Assembly: GCF_022201045.2 (NCBI RefSeq)
Contig: NC_068564.1
Location: 26,813,001-26,877,000, forward strand
Direction: 5' to 3'
Source: Citrus sinensis
Taxonomy: Eukaryota; Streptophyta; Magnoliopsida; Sapindales; Rutaceae
Length of the DNA: 64,000 nt
In this document: piece after piece, positions 1 through 10,185 of the stretch
Numbering within the stretch: the first letter of the stretch is position 1
Layout: each line of letters opens with the position of its first letter
Notes under the pieces: generated by a model
The model's input: the letters and a program-made list of their open reading frames with translations, nothing else
What the model was told of the DNA's origin: nothing
Databases searched by the model: none
Position numbers and translations under genes: made by a program

Positions 1-432
1 GTTGACGCAACGTTGGTGGGTACAACATGTATTATTATAGTCCACATATTTCTGGCATTATCCCGGATGGAGTTAAGAAACAAGACCTTCGAAACGGAGA
101 CAATGCGCTAGTACAATAAGTTGCTGAAGCATACATTAGAGTTTACTGAATCATAATAGCAGAGGTACAATTTCATTTGCAATTATTATTGTTAATCGAA
201 TGAACTTAATTGCTTATCAGGCAAACACAGTCAGAAGAAAATGGGGGGGGAGGGGGGTGTATTGTTTCGAAATGTTGCCACTGAAAAATTATAAATATGC
301 TATATTTTTGTATTCGAACCAACACGAAATGGCACACGTTTTAAACACTCAATTATTCTCCCCACTGTAAACATATAATGAAATTGTACGAATGTACATG
401 TTTATGGTATATTGTGGGCATATGTTCGGGAG

Positions 433-439
433 TATAAAA
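433..439 (+). promoter_or_regulatory. Candidate TATA box of the FAR1-like gene
   Basis: TATAAAA lies 75 bases before the ATG at 514, in a suitable place for a core promoter. It is judged from sequence and position only. Confidence 0.4.
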
Positions 440-513
440 CTAGTGTTATTATTAGTGTCTACAGACTCAGAGTTGTTACAGTTTTGTGTGCAGTCTAAGA
501 TCAACATCAAATT

Positions 514-3147
514 ATGGCGTGTACAGACAATGAAAATAGTGGAGCAAACTTTAAAGACGAGATGAATGAGGGAACATCATTCCGGACACAGACGAGTAAC
601 AGCAATGACTGGACGGATGATGAAACTAGAGAGAACGCAACCAGACTATTACAATCTTCTAATAATCATGATTTAGAGCAACAAATTAACGTCGATGGAC
701 CAGACGAAAACGAAAATGAGGTTACAGAAACAAGAGGTGTACAAACTCAAGAGACTATAGATAACATGGAATTTGTGGGAAAAGAATTTACAACGGAAGA
801 CGAGGCCGATCATTTTTACCACGAATACGCAAAGTTCGTTGGATTTGGTGTTCGAAGAAACACCAAAAGATACGATAAACAAGGCATGTTGACTGGAAGA
901 CAGTGGGTATGCAGTAAACAAGGTTTTCGGCCTCAGAAATACCTTCGACTTGCCAACAGGTCAAGGGAAGCAAGACCTTTAACAAGGACGGGATGTCGAG
1001 CTGAATTTCGAATTTCGCTTAATGAAAGGAAAACTGCATGGGTTTGTACATTTTTTTATGGGAAACACAATCATAATCTAACTCCAATCGGACAAGTACA
1101 CTTCATTCGATCACATAGGAATATAAAGGGTCCAGATTTGATTGCGGCATCCGCATTACATAAAGTTGGAGTAAAACCGTCGCAGATCCATGAGTATATG
1201 GTTGAACGATCAGGTGGCTACAAAAATGTTGGATTCATGAGAAAAGATGTGCAAAATGGGCTTGACTCCATGAGGAGGCAAGACTTAAAAGAAAATGACG
1301 CTGAGACATGTTTGTCGTATCTGGAAGGGAAGAAAAGTGCAGATCCATCGTTCTTTTATGAGTATACTATTGATCAAGAACACAGGTTAGGAGACCTATT
1401 TTGGTGTGATGGAGGGGCACGAGCGGATTATGCTGTGTTTGGAGATGTGTTAGCATTTGATGCAACATATCGAACAAATGCATACAGAAAACCGTTTGTT
1501 GTATTTCTAGGAATAAACCACCACCGAAAGTCCATAGTTTTTGGGTTTGCCTTACTATCGGATGAAAAGGAGCACACTTATGTCTGGTTGTTACAGACAT
1601 TCTTGGCAGCAATGGAGGGAAAACAACCAGCAACTGTTATAACAGATGGAGATCGCGCAATGAGAAATGCTATCATCAAGACTTTTCCGGTCTCAGTTCA
1701 CAGGCTATGTTGTTGGCATTTAGGCCGAAATGCGCAAGCAAATATTCACAACACTGAATTTGTCAATGATTTCAGAAGGTTCATGTTCCAACCATATAAC
1801 GAAGATGAATTCAACCATAAATGGGTATTGATGGTTCAAAAACATAGAGTCGAAACTAATGAGTGGGTGAAGAAGGTGTACGAGGAACGAAAATTATGGG
1901 CAGAGGCATATCTTAAAGGAAATTTCTTTGGGGGAATGCGTAGCACACAAAGGTCAGAGGGAATGAATGCTTATTTGAATCATTATGTCAACAGAAAATT
2001 GAGACTTAGAGACTTTGTGAAGCAAATGGACCGTCTCATGGATCGACAGCGAGAGAGTGAAGGAAAAGATGATTTTGATAGTACCGACGGCTGTCCAATT
2101 CTAACAACACACTTGAAGAAATATGAACAGCAAGCGGCGGATGTATATACAAAGGCTGTGTTTTATATGGTTCGTGAAGAAATTGATAAGGAGGGGTTGC
2201 TAACAGCTACTCTAATCGAAGAAGATATGTTATCGAAGACATATCAGGTCAAGAAATTTGGCAACCAGCATAAGGAACATACCGTGATACTTTATATAGA
2301 ATCAAGAAAATTATCATGTACTTGCATGCACTATAACAGTGTGGGGATGCCTTGTTCTCATTCTTTTGTTGTGATGAAGGCAGAAAATTTACCTGAAATC
2401 CCAAATTGTATGATCTTATCTAGATGGAGAAAGGACGCAAAGTTAGAGGTTATTCCGAGCGAGTTCGTTAACGATGTTGCACAATATATGAGCGTTGAAG
2501 CACGAGTGGGTTCAATCCACACAGCATGTCGAGGTTTATTGAAATTTGTAGGTAAAAGTATTGACGCCTACAATATGGCCATCATAGATATTCACAAGTT
2601 GTCATTAAGATTGGAAGGAATGTGTTCAATTGCTGAGCCATCTGGAAGAAAGGGAGAAAGGCAAAGAGCACCTTTGGTGAAAGACCCAGTGGTTGTTTTG
2701 ACCAAAGGAGCTGCTAAGAAATTAAAGGTTAGACCAACAGAGCAGAGAAAATGTAAGAAATGCAGAGAAGGCGGCCACACTGTACGTACGTGCAAGGCAA
2801 ATAATAATGTGAGATCTAAAGAACCCTGTGGCAACGACTCTAATAGGTTCATATTTCGGGACAATGTCGGTAGTGGAGGCACAACCCAGCAAAGATGTTG
2901 TGACACCAGCATAAGTGGTTTATATAATGACACAAATATTATGGGGTATGAACCATCGAATAGAATCAGTGCAGCATTAGGAACCAGTTCTGACATCTTG
3001 CTCCAGCAGAATGGCGACAGCATGTTGGGTGAATCACTAGACCATATGCAGGTCGACCTCATTGGATCAAATTTTCCAAACTCACAATACAGCACCACCT
3101 CGGATATAAATGACTACATCAATATTTGGAATTATACAGATTTTTGA
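514..3147 (+). CDS. FAR1/FHY3-like MULE transposase, intact
   Basis: The single open frame encodes 877 residues, close to the usual length of the FHY3/FAR1 family (about 830). Domains in order are an acidic N-terminus, a FAR1 DNA-binding zinc domain (about 95-195, ending in HNHNL), and a MULE transposase core. Core residues visible are Asp in FDATYRTN (about 316), Asp in TDGDRAM (about 378), a CCWH motif (about 399) and Glu in RSEGMNAY (about 481). A SWIM zinc finger CTC-x-CSH follows (about 601-617), then a CCHC-like knuckle KCKKCREGGHTVRTC (about 745). A DDE-type catalytic triad can therefore be assigned and no frame damage is seen. A possible 3'-UTR intron (GTATGT to TTTTCAG) follows the stop. 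It could be a live or recent transposase, or a domesticated FRS transcription factor. The convergent Ulp1-like gene nearby favours a transposon. Confidence 0.85.
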   Translation: MACTDNENSGANFKDEMNEGTSFRTQTSNSNDWTDDETRENATRLLQSSNNHDLEQQINVDGPDENENEVTETRGVQTQETIDNMEFVGKEFTTEDEADHFYHEYAKFVGFGVRRNTKRYDKQGMLTGRQWVCSKQGFRPQKYLRLANRSREARPLTRTGCRAEFRISLNERKTAWVCTFFYGKHNHNLTPIGQVHFIRSHRNIKGPDLIAASALHKVGVKPSQIHEYMVERSGGYKNVGFMRKDVQNGLDSMRRQDLKENDAETCLSYLEGKKSADPSFFYEYTIDQEHRLGDLFWCDGGARADYAVFGDVLAFDATYRTNAYRKPFVVFLGINHHRKSIVFGFALLSDEKEHTYVWLLQTFLAAMEGKQPATVITDGDRAMRNAIIKTFPVSVHRLCCWHLGRNAQANIHNTEFVNDFRRFMFQPYNEDEFNHKWVLMVQKHRVETNEWVKKVYEERKLWAEAYLKGNFFGGMRSTQRSEGMNAYLNHYVNRKLRLRDFVKQMDRLMDRQRESEGKDDFDSTDGCPILTTHLKKYEQQAADVYTKAVFYMVREEIDKEGLLTATLIEEDMLSKTYQVKKFGNQHKEHTVILYIESRKLSCTCMHYNSVGMPCSHSFVVMKAENLPEIPNCMILSRWRKDAKLEVIPSEFVNDVAQYMSVEARVGSIHTACRGLLKFVGKSIDAYNMAIIDIHKLSLRLEGMCSIAEPSGRKGERQRAPLVKDPVVVLTKGAAKKLKVRPTEQRKCKKCREGGHTVRTCKANNNVRSKEPCGNDSNRFIFRDNVGSGGTTQQRCCDTSISGLYNDTNIMGYEPSNRISAALGTSSDILLQQNGDSMLGESLDHMQVDLIGSNFPNSQYSTTSDINDYINIWNYTDF

Positions 3148-4240
3148 CAATCAAGACCGATGTAGGTATGTACTTTTACATTTTAATTATTATCGTTGTA
3201 AAACCGCCAAAAAGGATGCCAAATCCTCTCTAATTTTTTTCTGAATGTGACAAGTGTCATACTGTAATAAGTAACAACTGCAACTTATGACTCCTAATAT
3301 TTTCTTTTCAGCTGTTATCCTGAGAAGGGGACGCCTAAGGAATCGTTACAATAAACGCTCGAACTATGTGTGAGAATATTTTTGGTTAGATGCAATAGCG
3401 TGGTTGTGCACTTTCACTCAGTTATTTTCCACATCAAATAAATTATCCTCTTCTGTGTTGCATATTCTTATACTACTTCTCTTATTGCTTACAAGCTTCT
3501 ATATAGTTTGATTATAACAACTATAAAGTCCTATTCGTTATCCTTTCTCAGTTGCTCAAATGTTTATCCCTGTACATGTTCGTCTCAAGTAACCTCATGG
3601 CGTTATGTAATGAACTAATAATTTCGAAATGATCAAGTCATTTCCAGGGCCTATATGCAAATAGAGCTGGAAATAACCAAGTTAATTCAGCAGCATTTTA
3701 ACGAAAAAACGTACTATTGCATCTTTAACCGTCTTTGTATTCCTTACACAGATTGAATGCATTATCACGCCATTTAATCGATTAAAATATGGGGTGTATG
3801 TTTTTTTGGCCATAGAGAAACCTTTCATTGCTTACATGAAGGCAGTATGAATCCGTAAATGTTGTCCTGCCCAAAGATATGCGTAAAAACCATATCTTTG
3901 GGTGTATATGAGACACTTAAAAGTTCAGGCCCAACGTTTTACTAGTTCGAAAGCAAAAATGTAAATCACAGTTGTCTATGAAACTAGGCAACTAACAATC
4001 TACGAACCAAATGAATAACAAAACATAACACACTAGTCTGAACCATGGAAATTATATTAACGACATTGACCAAAAGTTTACAGTAATTTGTCCTATTAAA
4101 TGACAGACCTGAGGATAAAGATCAACTGGTAATTAAACATAATAACCTACTATATAACTATTTCCACGTCCACTGCAAGCCACACCACGTTGCAGTTGTA
4201 AATAAATCTACATTTTAACACAATCAAATTATCTCATCAC
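3148..4240. other. Spacer between convergent transposon genes
   Basis: This 1.1-kb AT-rich stretch joins the 3' ends of the FAR1-like and Ulp1-like genes. I see no coding sequence. It contains a perfect 12-bp hairpin at 3870-3902 and a probable 3'-UTR intron of the upstream gene. Confidence 0.5.
3870..3902. repeat. Perfect 12-bp stem, 9-base loop hairpin
   Basis: CCCAAAGATATG at 3870-3881 is matched by its exact reverse complement at 3891-3902. It lies midway between two convergent 3' ends, so it could act in both transcripts' 3' regions. Its role is unknown. Confidence 0.7.
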
Positions 4241-7200
4241 TTACTTGCGCCGACCATGTCCCATTTTCCTGGATTTCCTTAAATTTTTCAGATACTTATT
4301 CTCAACTGCAGCACACATCAACTCCGAGGTGATTTTATTGGCCATATTATAATCACGAGATTTTTCCATTACTTTCTCTTTGATAGAGTTAACTATCGAG
4401 GTTAGGAGTTGTAGTACGAGCTGTGACCGTTCAGTATCAAAATCACACTACAAAAAAAAAATACGGATAAACACTACTTGGTGGGTACATACACTAAAAT
4501 TATAAAATGCATGTGTAATCAAATTATACGAATTCTAATGTTTCTAAACAAACCTGAAAGGTTGGATTCTGCAGCCACTTTCCTCCTCTCTGCATCATCA
4601 AAAGAATAAGTACTCCATAGTTATAGGACTCAGGTATGACTGCAAATTCAGTTACTTGTAGTACAGTGAAGTGCTCAAATTTTGTTCCAGCAGCCAAAAC
4701 TTTTCGGGCATCCCCATTAAGAATTTTATCCAATGACCGCAGCTAGGCACCGATAATGCAAATTACACAACAACCATCTTTAATGAATGCAAAAGGTTAT
4801 ATTGGAATGTATGAATAGGTACACAATTTTAAACATTAGTATGCGGAGTGGGTTCAATCTATGCATAACTGTATTACATAACTCACAATTGTTTTCGCTT
4901 CTGAGTTGAACATCTTTGAGGTCAATGTACTGGGGTTTGGATCCCATATCTCCGCCCGCATTTCGGGAATGAATATAATCAACAAGTACCAGTGACAAAA
5001 CCCATGGTTAACGGGAACAAATATCTGACAAAAAAAGCTTATTTTTTATCAATAAACAGTACAATAAATTCTGGTACAAGACAGTAACATTAAGCCTCAC
5101 CTTAGCACATTTACCAACATCCTTCATGTAAAAGTCCCGCATAACAACATCTTCATGCAATGTATCAATGTCACATGCATTCCGCAAAACCCTTTCCTGT
5201 AACTTTTCAACACCACAAACAGTGGCCAGAAGATTGAAGAGAGATTTAATGAGAAACTAACCATCACAGAGTATATGTACGGTTTTACTAATAGATTGAA
5301 ATTTAATCCCTAAAGATACATGTACGACAACCATAGAATCTGATATGTCCAAGGGAAAACATGTGAAATATAACTATTGCACTATATTGAAGCTATATCA
5401 AAACGTACGCACAGCATAAACTGGGGGAAGGAACCAACTCAATGTCATATTTGCACTACTGCAGCATTCTTTGGCAGAAAGAATTTCTGTCACGGTATTC
5501 ACTATCTGCGAAAAAAATATTATACAAACATAAATTTCGACCATTGTCATTCCATAACGTTGGCAACACAGCCCAAAACAAATAACTGAATGCATGACAT
5601 TAATGAACTCTGCTCATATATAAAAAAAATTCATATTGTATATTAACAAAAGCAAAGACAAAATTATGCTCTTACCTTTACATGTACTAGTCTTCCGGGA
5701 CCTAGCGAAAGCATGTCATTCCTACTAACTTGATTATACTTACTCTGAAATAGAATCTCCCTGAAAAATTAAATCGACCATAAACAAATTACCATGCAAG
5801 AGCTAACAGAACAATAGCTATTACTTATTCTAACCCTCTATATTTATATAAACAAATTCATCATCTAATGATTCAGAAACCACACCATGTTATTACCCTT
5901 TATCAAGCATATCGTCCATGCTGTATTCAATTAACTTAGTCTCGTCACTAGAAAAAGGAACGGCCAACATATATGGACCAGCCTTGTAACGACCATGCCG
6001 AGGCTGGTTATTGTCGAAAACCATCTCCTTCTCCTGCCGAAAACCAGGGTTACAGGTCACCCCACCCATCGTCAATGTCCGTTTAGGTAATACGAACAAC
6101 GATGTTTTTATTCTCTCATCCACCTACCCAATTACAAAACAAACATTAGTTCAAGTTTTCTTATAATTACAATATTTAAAACATAATATCCTCAACACTT
6201 TTTACTCTAAGACCACCTTATTAGAAGTACCAAAGCAACAACTGTTACTATGGCGTCCCCGAACTTCCTTCTCATTCCCACATTCGTGCATTTCAAATAA
6301 TTTTGTCTCCATGTCATCTTCAATTACATCTCCCTGCAACAATAACTTATTGGATTTTTCAATAACAGACATTATGTCTTCTTCATCCTCAGTAGTGCCC
6401 TTGTGCAACAACTGCCTAGAAGATACCTCGTCCATGTTATCGAACTCCATTGCATTTTCATGAGCTCCATTGTTTTCTCTACAGGGCAATCGTGACTTCA
6501 ACCTCCATACTCTGCTAACAACCCTCTGAGTCATTCTCATAAGATCACCTACATCAACAACTAGATCATCAACCGTCGAAGGCATGAATATTGCTTTTGA
6601 ATAGCCTGTCTGATCCGATTCTTCATCGCAAGGCTCAATGGCCCCTTCAAGACATGCTCGACTATCCCCATATGAAGGAACGCGAACTGATACCTTCAAT
6701 AAACAAAAATAGAAAACACGCCACTAAGTTTTCAGCCATTGTTTAGCCATCATTAATTTTATATTTCCCAACAAATTCATATAAGCTGTTATAAGCTTTC
6801 ATTATCTTCCCAAACTGCAGAACCACATTCTTTTTTATTTAATTCTATTCCAAGTAACAATACAGTGTCAATCTTATACTATGTTAACATTTTTAAAGGT
6901 TTCTCTTCTTTTACTTTTTATTAAAACTAAGTTTAATTTTGTGCAGGTTGAAAAATGAATACCTGTTTGCTACCATAGCCCCCTTTTTTCTCTATCCACT
7001 TCATGAACCTTTTGATCTCGCTCCCGTTCCACAGTGTTAGAGGACACATCAACCTATCTCTTCGTACCTTCCCGTACACGACAGAATTTATGTACAGAAT
7101 CTGCAGCAACAAATTCAACAATTACACACCACATTTTCTCAGTCCTAATCCGTTGCTCCCCTCAATTGTTCTACCAATCAGCATACACTAAACTAATTAT

Positions 7201-8488
7201 TCACTCATTATGAAAGATTACTCATACCCTACATGCTTTAACCTCTACAAATATGGACGAATCGACGTTTGTTACCACATTACACGCACACACAAAAAAG
7301 CATATGTTACCTTACGTATTTTACATGATAAATCATGACATAAATCAGGAATTTAATTAACCTACAAATTTACCATTAATATGAAGGATTTTACCTCTAG
7401 ATATAGAAGACAACCACCTACATGTGCCAATTTCTCATCCTTGTACCTAGTAATACCACGCATCAACCTTTCAAAGCAAAATGTCGCCCAATTTCTATTT
7501 CGAATGCTATGAACATCCTTCAAAGTAAACAGAAAACTGTAACTGATGTGTACTCCACCTGGTGGACAAAGAAGAGTGCATAATGTGAACAGCATAAAAG
7601 CCACTTTGAAGTCATTGTCCGCATCCTTTGAAGTTAGCAAAATATCTTCCATTGTCTTTATATTTATTCCTCTAGATGTTGCATTAAATTTGTCAAGATA
7701 TGCTGCAACTTCTGCAGAATCACCTTGTAATTCCATAGGCATTCCTCCATCAGTTACTCCCATTATGTATCCAAAACTATTAGGGCTCAGCTCCAATTCA
7801 TGACCATTCAATTGCAAGACGCACCTAGCTGTGTCGATTCTCTCTACTAACCACGCACATAATTTTCTTTTAAGCCGGCCACATTTAAGATCAATGATAC
7901 TGCCCAATCCAATATCACACACTGCCTTTCTTTGTTTCTCTGTCAAGTGAGAAACCAAGGCAGCCAATCTATCGGGTGCACACCTTGTAAGGAATTTCAC
8001 TTTCTCCACATTCGCTTTACCTCCTCTTCTACTTTGAAACTTGTATTGGCATTTTTCCTCTACTGGCAAGTTTTTGAATGCATTTCTAATTTCCTTCCGA
8101 ACCTATGAAGCAATAAAACCAAATAAACCACATAATTTTTTATTGTATTGTCTATGTTCAATATACAATTAATTATTTCCTTCGATACTCACATACCTCG
8201 TTCGTAATGCATGCCCTTCCATCCTTTGCCTTCAGCTGACGAACACTCTCGGCACTAACAATTCAACAACACACTATAATAACTATCAAGTAACAATGAA
8301 ACAAAGAACAAAAGACCGCAGGGCTAATTTTTAAAAACTTCATTATTTGCTTGTACTTACAAAAAGCTTATGAACCCATGGTTGTTTTCCCTGTCTTTAC
8401 TTCCTCTTGAACGGTGGGCGTCCACTAACATTTCACAACTACTCTCGAAATCTCCTGCCTTCCGCTTATGAGATCCTCTTACCTTCAT
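4241..8488 (-). CDS. Transposon-type Ulp1-like (C48) cysteine protease protein, about 12 exons
   Basis: I could string together exons with consistent phase: 8488-8361, 8254-8197, 8102-7395, 7100-6963, 6693-6217, 6123-5897, 5760-5676, about 5505-5422, 5197-5102, about 5026-4887, about 4742-4553, about 4448-4241. The start is MKVRGSHKRK. Exon 3 carries the conserved region found N-terminal to Ulp1 in plant transposon proteins (SFGYIMGVTDGG, LCPPGGVHIS, NWATFCFERL). The C-terminal exons hold the C48 fold. The His is in FVPVNHGFCHWYLL and the Asp in AEIWDPNP. At the nucleophile site, where the family has DCG, the sequence reads SYNYG, so the Cys codon is TAT. Such genes ride in Ulp1-bearing Mutator-like elements. 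The frames are otherwise open, which suggests recent loss of protease activity or a non-catalytic role. The boundaries of exons 8 and 10-12 are approximate. Confidence 0.7.
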
Positions 8489-9959
8489 TCCTAAAGTCAA
8501 GTATAATTCATTATATAGCTTGATTCAAATTTCTATTTTATCTAAGCTAATACTCGACGAAGTAAAGTATGTTCCACCCTTGCAATATCTATTTTGACCC
8601 GTTTCTGTATTTAACTCGTCAACTACTAAATAATAATCATGAAATTAGAAATTACCTGCAATTTCCGACCAACTTCCTATCTCCTATCGCGAACACAGAT
8701 ACCACAATCACAATAGATGACTCTAAGCTTATCAGTACGGAATATATGTTTTCAAGTAATTGATGGCCAAATATTTGACAAAGTTTTGTTAAAACCCTAC
8801 CACGTCAGAGCTCTCTCAAACGGTTGCCGGTTGGAATTCAATTTTACGCTAGCAAACTGCAGCCGTTTGATGAACTTCGCACATATCTAACGGTGAGGAA
8901 ACTAAACGACAAAATAAGGGGTATGTTCCACCGGTTGGAAGGCAGCTGGTTCCCTCACTAAAATACTTTCTAAATGCAATTACTTATTAAACTCATTACT
9001 AAAGTTAGAAATTTTTAAATTTACTCTATAAACTCACCTAAATACCTAATATATCCCTATTTAAACTAAAATCTCTTTATAACATAGTTTACAGGAAAAA
9101 CAATGGAACAATGAGAGTTCTTTTCTATTTTCTTTTTTCCTGATCGAGTTAAATAATAAAAATGTATAATCGCAGCCTCTGTTTCTTCCTGCGCAGGTGC
9201 ACTGCAATTTGGCTATTTTCATAACCGAAAAGTGCTTTTTTTTTTTCAATTAAAAAATTTAGAGTACACCATGAATTAAATTAAGTAGTTATCACTTGGG
9301 TCTCAAATTTTTAGGATGCTTCAAAATTTTGTTTCAAAAAAATTGCATCATTCCAACGAGAGAATTGAAAAATATTAAATTATAAGGAGATTATTTTTTA
9401 TTTTTATTATTTTATGAATTGAATTCTAAAGAGATTTAATTCAAAAGAGAAGAAGATATTTAATAAAATTCAGTATCAAACACTGTATTCCCAAATTAAA
9501 ATTACTAGAACAACAAACAAAAGTTGGAAAGGCTCAACTTTGGATGAGGGATAAGCATACTTCGATTGTGCTTTGCGGTGGGTTCAAAGAGGGAGTAAAA
9601 AGTAAAATAATTTTATATAATTATTTTTGTCTATAATAGTAATTTAGATTATGAGTAATTATGTAATAAAATTATTAATAAAAAAGTGAGTTTGAAAAGT
9701 AATTTGGTAGGTTCAAATAAAAAAAAAAGCGTGATAAATTTCGTTTCTTGTCATTACTAGAATGCCCTTGTGGATAACGAATATTAACAAAAGGTCTTTC
9801 TGAAACCATTTGTCATTATAAAATCGTTTAAAGCACCGGACAACTCACAGCTCAATCTCGATGATCCAGATTCAAGCCAAGGGCATCAAGTTTATGCTAT
9901 TAACGGTTAATCTGTGACTCTGTCACCAAAAGGTCACTCTCCTGCTGCTGCTGACTTTC

Positions 9960-9960
<1 letters not shown>
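8489..9960. other. AT-rich spacer, probable right flank of the Mutator-like element
   Basis: I found no gene. The right end of the putative element should lie soon after 8488. Candidate GC-richer end sequence is at about 8800-8960, but its inverted partner would lie before base 1, so the end cannot be placed. Confidence 0.4.

Positions 9961-10000
<40 letters not shown>
9961..10000 (+). repeat. Forty-base poly(C) tract
   Basis: An uninterrupted run of 40 C lies 185 bases before the start codon of PMD pseudogene copy A. Such tracts can form i-motif structure, or G-quadruplex structure on the other strand. The exact length is prone to sequencing and assembly error. Confidence 0.9.
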
Positions 10001-10185
10001 ACCTTCCCTTAAAAGGGAAAGAAAATCAACCATCTAATTCTCTTTTTTCTCGGGGAAGCCGAAGGTTTGACATTCCCTCTTCTTGAAAGCCTAAACACAC
10101 AGAACGCTTAAAAGTTAAAACCCACAAACTCATCACACAAACTCGTCTGTTGTTGAGACAATATTTTATTTGTGAGGTTTCAGCA

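Noticed and set aside
8929-9725. Possible MITE pair around GTTCCCTCACTAAAATAC and the AT-rich block near 9700
   Set aside because: Only short, interrupted inverted matches and no target duplication; it may be chance in AT-rich DNA.
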